Program-made: the position numbers and the translations under genes
Part shown: positions 45,526 to 58,404 of the stretch, piece after piece
How the letters are laid out: every line of letters starts with the position of its first letter
Numbering within the stretch: position 1 is the stretch's first letter
NCBI RefSeq assembly: GCF_900112865.1
Contig: NZ_FONH01000008.1
Location: 62,001-126,000, forward strand
Reading direction: 5' to 3'
Length of the DNA stretch: 64,000 nt
Source: Dyella marensis
GTDB taxonomy: Bacteria; Pseudomonadota; Gammaproteobacteria; Xanthomonadales; Rhodanobacteraceae
Notes under the pieces: generated by a model
Told to the model about the DNA's origin: nothing
The model's input: the letters and a program-made list of their open reading frames with translations, nothing else
The model's database searches: none

Positions 45526-46088
45526 GCGAGACAGAGCCGGTTGAGTAGCGAGGGAATATCCGCCAGCGGCAGGCAATGATCGGCGCCGGCGCGTTCCAGC
45601 GCGGCCTGCGGCATGGTGGGGCTTTCCGCATCGCCGGGCTCCTGCACGATGGCGATGCCGCCGTGGCCGCGGATCGTCGCCAGTCCTTGGGCGCCGTCGC
45701 TGTTGGCGCCGGTGAGCACCACGCCGACCAGGGCGTCGCGATAGGCCTCGGCGGCGGAATCGAATAATACGTCGATCGAAGGGCGGGCGTAGCTGACGCG
45801 CGGATCCACGCTCAGCGCGAAGCGGCGGTCGTGTTCGATCAGCAGGTGATAACCGCTGGGCGCCACGTGCACCGTGCCGGCCTGCGGCAGCTCGCGCTCG
45901 CGCGCTTCGGTCACGCGCAGGCGGGTATGCCGCGCCAGCAGCTCGCACATCAGCTCGACCGTGGCCGAGCCGGTGTGGCAGCACACCAGCAGCGGCTGCG
46001 GCAGGCGCGGATCCACTTGCGCCAGCAAGCGTTCCAGGGCGGTGAGGCCGCCGGCCGAGCACCCGATCGCGATGGCTTCGGGCGCCAC
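45522..46088 (-). CDS. CheB-type methylesterase domain protein without receiver
   Basis: The 188-residue protein is a lone CheB catalytic domain: GCSAGG (Ser11), CCHTG (His) and GVVLTGANSDGAQGL (Asp) give the triad. Normal CheB has an N-terminal receiver that controls activity; here that part is missing, so control must come from elsewhere, perhaps from the three receivers of the kinase in the same operon. The start is a GTG one base after the cheR stop. Confidence 0.93.
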   Translation of the reverse strand: MAPEAIAIGCSAGGLTALERLLAQVDPRLPQPLLVCCHTGSATVELMCELLARHTRLRVTEARERELPQAGTVHVAPSGYHLLIEHDRRFALSVDPRVSYARPSIDVLFDSAAEAYRDALVGVVLTGANSDGAQGLATIRGHGGIAIVQEPGDAESPTMPQAALERAGADHCLPLADIPSLLNRLCLA

Positions 46089-46089
46089 C

Positions 46090-46949
46090 TCAGCCTGCCC
46101 TGGGCGCTTTGGCGCCGAGCCGGTAGATGCGCAGGCCGGCGTCGACCGGCACGAAGTCCGCCGCGGCCGGCGCGAAGTCCAGGCTTTCGCGCGTGCCCAG
46201 GCAGAGGAAGCCGCCGCGCACCAGGCTGTCGCGGAACAGGCCCAGGGTGCGGTCCTGCAGCGGGTCGGAGAAATAGATCAGCACATTGCGGCACAGCACC
46301 AGGTGCGCTTCGCAGAACACTTCGTCGGTGACCAGGTTGTGGTTGGCGAAGATCACGTTGCGGCGCAGCCGGCTGTCCAGCTTCAGCAGTTCGTAGCGCG
46401 CGCTGTAGTAGTCGGCGAGCGTATGGCTGCCGCCGGCCGCCAGATAATTGCGCGACCACAGCTGCGCTTCGCGCGCCGGGTAGATGCCTTCCTGGGCGTG
46501 GCGCAGCGCGGCCGGATTGAAATCGGTGGCATAGATCTGCGTGCGTTCGTACAGGCCCGCTTCCTCCAGCAGGATGGCCAGCGAATAGACCTCCTGCCCA
46601 TGCGCGCAGCCGGCCTGCCAGATGTTGATCTGCGGATACGAGGCCAGTAGCGGGAGCACCTGCTCGCGCAGCGCGCTGAACACTTCCGGGTCGCGGAACA
46701 TCTCCGACACCGGCACCGACAGTCCCTCCAGCACGGTGGTCAGGAAATCCGCCTCGTGCAGCAGGCGGCCGGTGAGCGCGCTGATGGTGCCGGTGCCATG
46801 GGCGTGGACCAGCTGCTGCACGCGCCGCTTGAGCGAGGCAGGCGCGTACTGGCTGAAGTCGTAGCCGTGGCGCGCCTGCAGCGCGCGCACGAACAGCTCC
46901 ACCTCGATGTCCTCGAGTTCGCCGTCCGTCCTGCCGGCGCTGTGCTCCT

Positions 46950-46953
<4 letters not shown>
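46090..46953 (-). CDS. CheR-type protein-glutamate methyltransferase
   Basis: The 287-residue protein has the CheR N-terminal helical region (SQYAPASLKRRVQQLV) and the SAM domain with WQAGCAHGQEVYSLAI, YATDFNPAAL and CRNVLIYFSDP. It methylates receptor glutamates in chemotaxis systems; here no receptor or CheA/CheW gene is nearby. The ATG at 46953 overlaps the end of the kinase gene (ATGA), so the two are translationally coupled. Confidence 0.93.
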
Positions 46954-50627
<3,674 letters not shown>

Positions 50628-50695
50628 GCGGGTTCCCTGTATCGTCTGGCCGGGGCTGTCCGGCCTGCGGTGCGCGCAGGGTAGCGCAGCCGGCG

Positions 50696-51631
50696 TCAGG
50701 CCGGCGTGGTCGGCGGGCGGCGCTTCCAGGACGGGGGCACGATCGAGCCGCGGCGCAGGGCAATGGCCAGCAGCAGGGCGCTCAGGCTGCTGCAGACCAG
50801 CAGGGCGACCACCGAGGCCTCGGCGCCGAAGCCGCCGCCGCTGAGCCAGGTCGGGCCAGTCAGGCTGGCGACCAGGAAGCCGTGCGCCGGAAGGCCGGAT
50901 ACGGCGATGCCGAACACGGTGCCCTGCATGACGTTCCAGGCCAGGTGCATGCCCACGCAGATCCACAGCGAGCGGGTCACGTGGTAAAGCAACCCCAGCA
51001 GGATGCCGGCCTCGATGGCGATCGCCGCCGAGCTCCAGGCGGTCGCCCCGGGGTTGCCCAGGTGCGCGGCGCCGAAGAACAGCGCCGAAATCGCCAGCGC
51101 CCACCAGGTGCCGAGGCCTTCCTCGACGATGCGGAACAACACGCCACGCGACAGGATTTCCTCGCCCAGCCCCGCGCCCAGGCCGACCACCAGTACGGCC
51201 GGCACCCAGTCGGCGGCGGGGTCGGTACGCAGCACGTGGTAGCTGCCGAGCAGCCACAGCGCGGCCACCGTGATGCTCATCAAGGCGATGCCGATCAGCA
51301 GGCCCAGGCCGCCTTGCGCCGGCAGGCGGCGCAGCGACAGCTCCGCGACAGGACGGCGCTCGACGCCACGCACAAGCGCCAGGTAGGCGATCAGCGCGGG
51401 CAGGACCTGCTCAAGCAGCATGGCCAGCGCGCGCAGCGCCGGATCGGCGTCCTTGGCGGTCCAGCCCAGCAGGTGGAGTAGGGAGCCGAGCAGGAAACCG
51501 GCCGCGATCATCGTCACCACGAAGCTGACGATGCGCGCCACCGGCGAGAACACCAGCCGGCGCTGCCACCTGGTGGCATTCGCGGGGGTGACGAAGGCGA
51601 GCTGGGTTCCGATTGCGTCCATGCGGTCCAC
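50696..51631 (-). CDS. CPBP-family intramembrane glutamic endopeptidase
   Basis: The 311-residue membrane protein has about eight helices and the CPBP/Rce1-type motifs: EEILSRG (catalytic Glu pair), FFGAAH and HLAWN. In bacteria such proteins process membrane or peptide substrates; the target is unknown. It lies four bases downstream of prfC on the same strand, so the two are probably co-transcribed. An alternative ATG is at 51622. Confidence 0.88.
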   Translation of the reverse strand: MDRMDAIGTQLAFVTPANATRWQRRLVFSPVARIVSFVVTMIAAGFLLGSLLHLLGWTAKDADPALRALAMLLEQVLPALIAYLALVRGVERRPVAELSLRRLPAQGGLGLLIGIALMSITVAALWLLGSYHVLRTDPAADWVPAVLVVGLGAGLGEEILSRGVLFRIVEEGLGTWWALAISALFFGAAHLGNPGATAWSSAAIAIEAGILLGLLYHVTRSLWICVGMHLAWNVMQGTVFGIAVSGLPAHGFLVASLTGPTWLSGGGFGAEASVVALLVCSSLSALLLAIALRRGSIVPPSWKRRPPTTPA

Positions 51632-51634
51632 GGG

Positions 51635-53236
51635 TCAGACGTCCAACGAGGCGGCGTGCTCGCGCGTGGCCGAGAAGCGTACCTGCGGCCAGCGCTCCTG
51701 CGCCAGCTGCAGGTTGACCCGCGACGGCGCCAGGTAGACCAGCTCGCCGGCGGCGTCCACCGCCAGGTTCATCGCGTTCTTCTCGCGGAATTCTTCCAGC
51801 TTCTTCTCGTCGCCGCAGTGCACCCAGCGCGCCGTGGCCACGCCGACCGGCTCGAACGCGGCATCGACGCCATATTCGTCCTTCAGGCGGTACGCCACCA
51901 CGTCGAACTGCAGCACGCCGACCGCGCCCAGCACCAGGTCGTTGCTCATCAGCGGGCGGAAGAACTGCGTGGCGCCTTCTTCCGACAGCTGGGCCAGGCC
52001 CTTCTGCAGCGCCTTCATCTTCAGCGGATCGCGCAGGCGCGCGCGGCGGAACAGCTCCGGCGCGAAGTTGGGGATGCCGGTGAACGAGACCGGCTCGCCC
52101 TCGGTGAAGGTGTCGCCGATGCTGATGGTGCCGTGGTTGTGCAGGCCGATCACGTCGCCGGGGTAGGCGCTCTCGACGATCTCGCGGTCGCTGGCCATGA
52201 AGGTCAGCGCATTGGCGATGCGGACCTCCTTGCCTGTGCGCGTCTGGATCATCTTCATGCCGGCGGTGTAGGTGCCCGAGCACACGCGCATGAAGGCCAC
52301 GCGGTCGCGGTGCGCCGGGTCCATGTTGGCCTGGATCTTGAACACGAAGCCGGTGAGTTTCTCCTCGTCCGGCTCGATCTCGCGGCTGAGCGTGGCGCGC
52401 GGCTTGGGCGAGGGCGCGTGCTCGACGAAGAAATCCAGCAGCAGCTGCACGCCGAAGTTGTTCACCGCCGAACCGAAGAACACCGGCGTGAGCTTGCCGG
52501 CCTGGTACTGCGCCAGGTCGAACGGATGCGAGGCGCCCTGCACCAGTTCCAGCTCGTCGCGCAGCTCCGCCAGCGCCTCGGCGCCGATAGCGGCTTCGAG
52601 GCCCGGCGCGTCGAGGCCCTTGAAGATGGTCGAATCCTGGCGCGTGAAGTTCTTGCCCGGCTCGAACACGTGCACTTCGTCCAGCAGCAGGTGGTACACG
52701 CCTTTCAGGCGCTTGCCCATGCCGATCGGCCAGGTCAGCGGCGCGCAGGCGATGCCCAGCACCGCTTCCACTTCGTCCAGCAGGTCGATCGGCGAGCGGC
52801 CCTCGCGGTCGAGCTTGTTGATGAAGGTCATGATCGGCGTGTCGCGCAGGCGGCACACCTCCATCAGCTTGATGGTGCGTTCCTCCACGCCCTTGGCGCA
52901 GTCGATCACCATCAGTGCGGAGTCCACCGCGGTGAGCACGCGGTAGGTGTCTTCCGAGAAGTCCGCGTGGCCGGGCGTATCCAGCAGATTGACGATCTTG
53001 CCTTCGTAGGGGAACTGCATCACCGACGAGGTGACCGAGATGCCGCGCTCCTTTTCCAGCGCCATCCAGTCCGAGGTCGCATGGCGCGCGGCCTTGCGGC
53101 CCTTGACCGAGCCGGCCATCTGGATCGCGCCGCCGAACAGCAGCAGTTTTTCCGTGAGCGTGGTCTTGCCGGCGTCGGGATGACTGACGATGGCGAAGGT
53201 GCGGCGGCGGAGGGTTTCGTCGAGGTGGGTGGGCAT
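51635..53236 (-). CDS. prfC: Peptide chain release factor 3
   Basis: The 533-residue GTPase removes RF1/RF2 from ribosomes after peptide release. It has [15 protein letters not shown], the [12 protein letters not shown] switch, [22 protein letters not shown], and the C-terminal RF3 domain ending SARWP-type sequence near [14 protein letters not shown]. Length is normal. It opens a probable two-gene transcript with the CPBP protease. Confidence 0.96.
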   Translation of the reverse strand: MPTHLDETLRRRTFAIVSHPDAGKTTLTEKLLLFGGAIQMAGSVKGRKAARHATSDWMALEKERGISVTSSVMQFPYEGKIVNLLDTPGHADFSEDTYRVLTAVDSALMVIDCAKGVEERTIKLMEVCRLRDTPIMTFINKLDREGRSPIDLLDEVEAVLGIACAPLTWPIGMGKRLKGVYHLLLDEVHVFEPGKNFTRQDSTIFKGLDAPGLEAAIGAEALAELRDELELVQGASHPFDLAQYQAGKLTPVFFGSAVNNFGVQLLLDFFVEHAPSPKPRATLSREIEPDEEKLTGFVFKIQANMDPAHRDRVAFMRVCSGTYTAGMKMIQTRTGKEVRIANALTFMASDREIVESAYPGDVIGLHNHGTISIGDTFTEGEPVSFTGIPNFAPELFRRARLRDPLKMKALQKGLAQLSEEGATQFFRPLMSNDLVLGAVGVLQFDVVAYRLKDEYGVDAAFEPVGVATARWVHCGDEKKLEEFREKNAMNLAVDAAGELVYLAPSRVNLQLAQERWPQVRFSATREHAASLDV

Positions 53237-53271
53237 GCGCGGTGATCGGGCGGTGAGGCGAACCCGATATT

Positions 53272-53775
53272 CTACCGTGCCGGGGCGTTGCCTGACCCTT
53301 CAAGGGCAATCCGCCGCCGCTCCAGGCTTTCCTCCGACCACACCTCGCTGCGCCGGTAGAGCTCCGCCACCGCCCGCGCGCCCTCCGGGATCACCACCCA
53401 CGGCTGCTTGCTGGCGGTGAAGACGTGGATGTCCGGCGGCAGGCGGTCGGGGTCGTCCAGCGTGCCGACGCGGACGAAGGCGAAGGTGGCGCCGCCGCCG
53501 GCGTAGTGGCTCCACAGCGCGACCATGCAGTCGGGGCAGCGGGCGACCTGCTGGCCCTTGCCGCTGAAGCTGGGGACGGTTTCGACCAGGGGCCGGCCGC
53601 GCAGCAGTTTCAGGCGGTCGGTTTCGATCACGGCGTTCAGCGCGAAGGCGGCGCCGCTTTCGCGCTGGCACCAGCGGCAATGGCAACAATGGACGATCAG
53701 GGGGCCGCTGGTGAGGCGGTAGCGGACGTCGCCGCAGCTGCAGCCGCCATCCAGGGGCAGGAACTCGACGGTCAT
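53272..53775 (-). CDS. GFA-family zinc protein
   Basis: The 167-residue protein has the GFA/CENP-V zinc-binding pattern: [23 protein letters not shown] and RCPDCM, which hold two zinc ions. The family was named for glutathione-dependent formaldehyde-activating enzyme, but that activity is doubtful and not implied here. The C-terminus ([11 protein letters not shown]) is variable. It is compact and probably cytoplasmic. Confidence 0.9.
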   Translation of the reverse strand: MTVEFLPLDGGCSCGDVRYRLTSGPLIVHCCHCRWCQRESGAAFALNAVIETDRLKLLRGRPLVETVPSFSGKGQQVARCPDCMVALWSHYAGGGATFAFVRVGTLDDPDRLPPDIHVFTASKQPWVVIPEGARAVAELYRRSEVWSEESLERRRIALEGSGNAPAR

Positions 53776-53810
53776 CGGGAAGGCTCCCGGCGCGGTTCGG
53801 ACGGCCCAGC

Positions 53811-54473
53811 CTAACCGACCAGCAGGTCCTCGTAGAAGGCGCCGTAGGGCTCGCTGGGGTGGGCGATCTGGATTTCCAGGATCCACAGGCCGCTGGAGGG
53901 CGCCTGTTCCAGCGTGCCCAGGTCGCCGGCCTTGTGGATCGCGTGCGGGAAGTCGCCCACGCGGTGGCCCTTGATGGCGTGGTTGAGGCGCCAGCCCATG
54001 GCCTGGGCCCGCTCGCCGGCGAAGGCGTACAGCGCCTCGCCGCTCAGGCCCCGCGTGCGCCAGGCCGCGGCGACCTCGTCGAACAGCGTGCGCGCGGCCT
54101 CGGCGCAGGCCTGCCTGGCGGGGTCGGCGCCGGTGGTGAAGGTGTCGCCGACGTCGCCCTCGTGGCCTTCGAAGACCAGGCCCAGGTCGATGAAGTAGAT
54201 GTCGTCCTCGCCCAGGCGCAGGTCGGGGTTGGAGCGCTCGCGGAAGCTCAGCGTGGTGTTCGCGCCGATGCGGATCACCACCGGGTGCCACAGCCGTTCC
54301 AGCCCATGGGCGCGGAACACCTCGGCGGCCTCGGTCCTGGCCTCGTCTTCACTGATGCCGGGACGCATCCGCTCGCGGATGCCCTGCAGCACCGCCCAAC
54401 TGCGTTCGCGGGCGCGCAGCATCAGGGCGGGGTCGTAGGCCTGGCCGACTGCTTCGCGCGGCGTCGTGGTCAT
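53811..54473 (-). CDS. M24-family metallopeptidase-like protein (Xaa-Pro aminopeptidase fold)
   Basis: The 220-residue protein has the pita-bread fold pattern: HPVVIRIGANT, YFIDLGLVFEGHEGDVGDTF (two Asp ligands), NHAIKGHRVGDFPH (His) and WILEIQI (Glu). The final Glu ligand of the family is not obvious because the protein ends early, shortly after YGAFYEDLLVG. It may be an atypical or inactive member. It is followed four bases later by the DUF1304 gene. Confidence 0.85.
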   Translation of the reverse strand: MTTTPREAVGQAYDPALMLRARERSWAVLQGIRERMRPGISEDEARTEAAEVFRAHGLERLWHPVVIRIGANTTLSFRERSNPDLRLGEDDIYFIDLGLVFEGHEGDVGDTFTTGADPARQACAEAARTLFDEVAAAWRTRGLSGEALYAFAGERAQAMGWRLNHAIKGHRVGDFPHAIHKAGDLGTLEQAPSSGLWILEIQIAHPSEPYGAFYEDLLVG

Positions 54474-54477
54474 GGGA

Positions 54478-54831
54478 TCAGACCCAGCTCAGGGCCAGGC
54501 CCACCGCGGCGGGCACGGCCTGGAACAGCAGGATGCGGCGCGATGCGGTGAAGCCGCCATACAGCCCGGCCACCAGCACGCAGCCCAGGAAGAAGCGCGC
54601 CACGGCGACGCCGTCCGCCCCCAGCCACAGCGACCACAGCAGGCCGGCGGCGAGGAAGCCGTTGTACAGGCCCTGGTTCGCGGCCAGCACCTTGGACTGC
54701 GCGGCGAATTCCGCGGTGGTGCCGAAGGCCCTGCGGCCGGCCGGCTTGTCCCACAGGAACATTTCCAGCGCCAGGAACCAGATGTGCAGCAGGGCGACCA
54801 GGGCGATGACGATGTGGGCGGCGATGGACAC
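54478..54831 (-). CDS. DUF1304-type small membrane protein
   Basis: The 117-residue protein has four hydrophobic helices and the DUF1304 pattern (HIWFLALEMFLW, NQGLYNGFLAAGLLW). The GTG at 54831 is chosen because AAGGAG sits six bases before it. Function is unknown. It precedes the M24 gene by four bases and is likely co-transcribed with it. Confidence 0.88.
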   Translation of the reverse strand: MSIAAHIVIALVALLHIWFLALEMFLWDKPAGRRAFGTTAEFAAQSKVLAANQGLYNGFLAAGLLWSLWLGADGVAVARFFLGCVLVAGLYGGFTASRRILLFQAVPAAVGLALSWV

Positions 54832-54857
54832 GGCGGCTCCTTGGTTGATCCCGCATT

Positions 54858-54968
54858 GTAGGTTGGGGTGAGCCGCCGGCGAACCCCAACGGGCGCAAGG
54901 CTTCATGTCGGATGTGGGCGCACGATCGGATGCCTGTTGGGGTTCGCCTGCGGCTCACCCCGACCTAC
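54858..54968. repeat. REP-like element, copy 1
   Basis: The ends are inverted copies of GTAGGTTGGGGTGAGCC (one mismatch), with an inner inverted pair GGCGAACCCCAAC / GTTGGGGTTCGCC. A second copy lies at 59500-59590. The right end supplies the TAG stop of the 2OG-Fe oxygenase gene on the minus strand. Similar short palindromic elements are widespread in extragenic DNA of gammaproteobacteria. Confidence 0.9.
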
Positions 54969-55708
54969 GTCTGGCGGAACGTCACCACCAGCACGTCGCG
55001 GTGCGCGGGGCGGCCCGGGTCGCGTGGGGTCACCGGCGTCACCCCGTGGAACACCCGCCCGTCGTCCACCAGCGCCGCGTCCAGCGGATGGGTGAGGGTG
55101 AAGCTGCCCAGTTCGGTACCGTCCGCGGTATGGATGGTGGTGGTGCCGCTTTCGATGTTCGCGCGGTCCACCAGCAGCACCAGTACGTAATCCACGCCGT
55201 CGCGGTGCACGCCCTCGGGCGTGGGCTCGCCGGCCAGCCCGGCGCGGGCCTCGATGCGGAACTGGTGCACCTCGACGTGCCAGCGCGCGACCTGCGGCGC
55301 CAGCGGACTGAAGAACTCGCGGGCGAAGCCGAGGATGCGCTGCAGGCTGGATCCCGCGGCGATGGCCGGCTGCACCGGCTCGAACCAGCGCTCGATGCCG
55401 CCCTGCAGGTTGTTGTAGTCCAGGCTCTGGTAGTGCGGCTGCCGCGGGCGCAGCTCGAACGGCCCGGTTGTCCCCGCCGCGAACACTGCATGGCGCCGCC
55501 GCCGGTGGCGGCCCTTGGCGGCGAGGTAGTCGTCCGGCCCCAGGTCGTTCCAGCTGCCGGCGAACGCGGCCCAGTCCGCCATGGCCTGGCCGGACCCGTC
55601 GTCCAGCAGGTGTTCCATGGCCAGGTGGGTGGCGAAGGCGAAGCCGTCGCGCCGGAGCAGCTCGCGCAGGCTCCCGGGCGAGGTGGCCTGGTGGTCGGAG
55701 GCGGTCAT
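54965..55708 (-). CDS. 2OG-Fe(II) dioxygenase family protein (PF10014-like)
   Basis: The 247-residue protein has the metal triad VHRDGVDY (His, Asp) and FHGVTPV (His), followed by HRDVLVVTFR with the 2-oxoglutarate Arg. This matches the 2OG-Fe dioxygenase group that includes amino acid hydroxylases such as isoleucine dioxygenase. The substrate is unknown. The gene's TAG stop lies inside a REP-like repeat, so the repeat appears to have set its C-terminus. The ATG at 55708 is clear. Confidence 0.86.
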   Translation of the reverse strand: MTASDHQATSPGSLRELLRRDGFAFATHLAMEHLLDDGSGQAMADWAAFAGSWNDLGPDDYLAAKGRHRRRRHAVFAAGTTGPFELRPRQPHYQSLDYNNLQGGIERWFEPVQPAIAAGSSLQRILGFAREFFSPLAPQVARWHVEVHQFRIEARAGLAGEPTPEGVHRDGVDYVLVLLVDRANIESGTTTIHTADGTELGSFTLTHPLDAALVDDGRVFHGVTPVTPRDPGRPAHRDVLVVTFRQT

Positions 55709-55863
55709 GGGCGTCCCTGGGGAGTGGGAAAGCGGCCAAGCATAGCGCCGACGCGGGCGCGGCGTATGGCCGGGCGATGCACGCCGGCCAAGGCGTCGCA
55801 GGCCTTGCTGGTGCTGCGTTTGGGGTGCTTTCGCCCGCTTCGGAGAGGGCATTTGGATTTTAT

Positions 55864-55895
55864 GGATGTTTAGACGTTTGGACGTCCAAACAGTT
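55864..55895 (+). promoter_or_regulatory. Tandem met-box-like octamers (candidate MetJ operator) at the metX promoter
   Basis: Four consecutive octamers at eight-base spacing, GGATGTTT, AGACGTTT, GGACGTCC and AAACAGTT, match the met box AGACGTCT at five, seven, six and four of eight positions. The last overlaps the -35 box. GTTTGGACGTCCAAAC (55876-55891) is also a perfect 16-base palindrome. The array directly before a methionine biosynthesis operon, together with a MetJ-like gene at 22 kb, makes repression by MetJ the best reading. Confidence 0.75.
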
Positions 55896-55923
55896 GACAC
55901 CGCCGCTCGCGCGCCGATACAGT
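55894..55923 (+). promoter_or_regulatory. Sigma-70 promoter of metX-metB-hom
   Basis: Consensus TTGACA (55894-55899) and TACAGT (55918-55923) are 18 bases apart and lie just before the SAM riboswitch, so the leader would begin near 55930. The -35 overlaps the last met-box-like octamer. Confidence 0.7.
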
Positions 55924-55931
55924 TCGCGTCA

Positions 55932-56043
55932 CTCATCGAGACCGGCTGAGGGACAGGCCCTTTGAAGCCGGGGCAACCTGCGGGATAGCCCGCCACGGTG
56001 CCAACTCCTGCGGAGGCGCAATCAGGCGCCGCCGAGAGATGGG
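55932..56043 (+). ncRNA. SAM-I (S-box) riboswitch in the metX leader
   Basis: The 112-base element has the S-box core: P1 arms CTCATC (55932-55937) and GATGGG (56038-56043), the conserved GAGGGACAGGCCC, GAAGCCGGGGCAACC and CGGTGCCAACTCC segments, and paired P2-P4 regions. It binds S-adenosylmethionine. Downstream, 56044-56123 lacks a clear intrinsic terminator with a T-run, so control could be at translation or by Rho. Confidence 0.94.
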
Positions 56044-56123
56044 CGAGCTTCGTGCCGGCACTGCGCCGGCTCCGTGGCGACCTCTCTCCGATCCGCAGGG
56101 CGATGCCCGAACCGGAGAGCGAG

Positions 56124-57143
56124 ATGTCCAGCCAGCCCCAGCCCGTCACCAGCGCAAGCGCCCCCTGTACCGTGGCGGGTGCTGTCCGCGTGGACCTCAC
56201 GACGCAGCGCAGCTCCCGCCGCATCCGTCTCTCGCCCAAGTACGGCAGCCGTCCCTGCGAAGTGGACGTGCGCTACCTGTGGTGCGGCGCGCCCGACGCG
56301 CCCACCGTGATCGTGCAGGGCGGCATCTCCGCCAACCGCGAAGTGGTCGCCCTGGACGACGAAGCCACGCCCGGCTGGTGGCAGGAAGCGGTCGGCGCGG
56401 GCCGCCCGATCGACCTCGACCGCTACCGCGTGCTGTGCATCGACTGGCTCACCCCGGCCGAGCTCGACGGCGCCACCGCCGTCTCCAGCGAGGATCAGGC
56501 CGACGCCCTGGCCGCCCTGGTCGAGGCGCTGGGCATCGCCCGCGTGCATGCCTTCATCGGTTCGTCCTACGGCGCCATGGCCGGCCTGGCCTTCGCCGCG
56601 CGCCATCCCTACGCGCTGGACCGCCTGGTGCTGCTGGCCGGCGCGCACCGTCCGCATCCGCTGGCCACCGCGCAGCGCGCCGTGCAGCGCGGCATCGTGC
56701 GGCTGGGCGTGGAGACCGGCCAGCCGGAGCAGGCGCTGTCGCTGGCACGCCAATTGGCCATGACCACCTACCGCGGCAGCGAGGAGTTCTCGCGCCGCTT
56801 CACCGCCGCGCCGGAATTCCGCGAAGGGCGCTTCCATTTCCCGGTCGAGGATTACCTGGTGCACCAGGGCCGCCGCTTCGTCGAGCGTTTCGACGTGGAG
56901 CGCTTCCTGGCGCTGTCCGAATCGATCGACCTGCACGACGTGACGCCGGAGCGCATCGCCGCGCCCGCCACGCTGATCGGCTTCCCGTCCGACCGCCTGG
57001 TGCCGCTGTCCGACCTGTGCGAGCTGCAGCGCCGCCTGCATGGCCCGGCCACGCTCGAAGTGCTCGAGTCGCCGTACGGCCACGACGCCTTCCTCAAGGA
57101 AACCCATCGCCTCGCGCCGCTGCTGCGCGACGCGCTGGCCTGA
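56124..57143 (+). CDS. metX: Homoserine O-succinyl/acetyltransferase MetX
   Basis: The 339-residue alpha/beta-fold enzyme acylates homoserine as the first committed step of methionine synthesis. It has QGGISANREVV, the nucleophile elbow FIGSSYGAMAGLAFA, the acid in FPSDRLVPLSD and the catalytic His in YGHDAFLKE. Xanthomonadales MetX proteins of this length are reported to use succinyl-CoA; acetyl-CoA cannot be ruled out here. The ATG at 56124 follows GGAGAG; an in-frame ATG at 56103 is less likely. The SAM-I riboswitch and met boxes lie upstream. metB and hom follow. Confidence 0.93.
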   Translation: MSSQPQPVTSASAPCTVAGAVRVDLTTQRSSRRIRLSPKYGSRPCEVDVRYLWCGAPDAPTVIVQGGISANREVVALDDEATPGWWQEAVGAGRPIDLDRYRVLCIDWLTPAELDGATAVSSEDQADALAALVEALGIARVHAFIGSSYGAMAGLAFAARHPYALDRLVLLAGAHRPHPLATAQRAVQRGIVRLGVETGQPEQALSLARQLAMTTYRGSEEFSRRFTAAPEFREGRFHFPVEDYLVHQGRRFVERFDVERFLALSESIDLHDVTPERIAAPATLIGFPSDRLVPLSDLCELQRRLHGPATLEVLESPYGHDAFLKETHRLAPLLRDALA

Positions 57144-57204
57144 AGAATCCATTCGTCCCATTCGTCCCCACGCGCACCAAGCAACAAAGCAACGGAGATC
57201 CACC

Positions 57205-58404
57205 ATGAGCGACACCACCGCCCCCTGTAGCACCAGCACCTGCGCGGTGCGCGCCGGCATCGAGTCCGATACCCAGCACGGCGCGGTGGTGCCGCCGCTG
57301 CATCTGTCGACCAACTATGCGTTCGAGGGCCTCGGCGGCAAGCGCGCCTACGACTACTCGCGCAGCGGCAACCCCACCCGCGACCTGCTGGGCAATGCGC
57401 TGGCGGAGCTGGAGCAGGGCGCGGGCGCGGTGGTGACGGCCAGCGGCATGGCGGCGGTGGCGCTGGCGCTGGAACTGGTGCCGGCGGGCGGCCGCGTGCT
57501 GGCGGCGCACGATTGCTACGGCGGCACCTGGCGCCTGCTTGACGCCTGGGCGAAGAAGGGTCGCTTCACGCTGGAGTTCGCCGACCTCACCGACCGCGTC
57601 GCGCTCGCCGCCGGCCTGGCCAGCAAGCCCTCGCTGGTGTGGGTGGAGACGCCGTCCAACCCGCTGCTGCGCATCACCGACGTCCGCCACGTGGCGCAGG
57701 CCGCGCATGCTGCCGGCGCGCTGGTGGTGGTGGACAACACTTTCCTGTCGCCCGCACTGCAGCAGCCGCTGGTGCTGGGCGCCGACGTGGTGGTGCACTC
57801 CACCACCAAGTACATCAACGGCCATAGCGACGTGGTGGGCGGCGCGGTGGTCGCGCGCGACCAGGCGGTGGCCGACCAGCTGAAGTGGTGGGGCAACTGC
57901 AACGGCCTCACCGGCGCGCCGTTCGACAGCTTCCTCACCCTGCGCGGGCTGCGCACCTTGAGCGTGCGCCTGCGCCAGCACCAGGAGAACGCGCAGCGCA
58001 TCGCCACGCTGCTGGACGGCCATGCCGCCGTGCGCAAGGTCTATTACCCCGGCCTGGAAAGCCACCCGGGCCATGCATTGGCCGCGCGCCAGCAGGCCGG
58101 CTTCGGCGCCATGCTCAGCTTCGAGCTGGAAGGCGACGTGGCGCAGATCGAAGCCTTCGTCAACGAGCTGAAGTACTTCTCGCTGGCCGAGTCGCTGGGC
58201 GGCGTCGAAAGCCTGGTCGCGCACCCGGCCTCCATGACCCACGCCTCGATGGCGCCGGAAGCGCGCCGCACCGCCGGCATCGCCGACAGCCTGCTGCGCA
58301 TCTCGGTGGGCATCGAGGACGGCGACGACCTGGTGCGCGACGTCGACGCCGGCCTGGCGCGCGTGTTCGCCTCGCTGGCCAACAAACGCCGGGTGACCGC
58401 GTGA
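57205..58404 (+). CDS. metB: Cystathionine gamma-synthase / O-acylhomoserine sulfhydrylase (PLP enzyme)
   Basis: The 399-residue PLP enzyme belongs to the Cys/Met-metabolism family, with YDYSRSGNPTRDLLGNALAELE, VVVDNTFLSP and the PLP lysine in HSTTKYINGHSDVVGG. It joins acylhomoserine with cysteine (cystathionine) or sulfide (homocysteine); sequence alone does not decide between them. GGAG precedes the ATG. The stop overlaps the GTG of hom (GTGA). Confidence 0.93.
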   Translation: MSDTTAPCSTSTCAVRAGIESDTQHGAVVPPLHLSTNYAFEGLGGKRAYDYSRSGNPTRDLLGNALAELEQGAGAVVTASGMAAVALALELVPAGGRVLAAHDCYGGTWRLLDAWAKKGRFTLEFADLTDRVALAAGLASKPSLVWVETPSNPLLRITDVRHVAQAAHAAGALVVVDNTFLSPALQQPLVLGADVVVHSTTKYINGHSDVVGGAVVARDQAVADQLKWWGNCNGLTGAPFDSFLTLRGLRTLSVRLRQHQENAQRIATLLDGHAAVRKVYYPGLESHPGHALAARQQAGFGAMLSFELEGDVAQIEAFVNELKYFSLAESLGGVESLVAHPASMTHASMAPEARRTAGIADSLLRISVGIEDGDDLVRDVDAGLARVFASLANKRRVTA

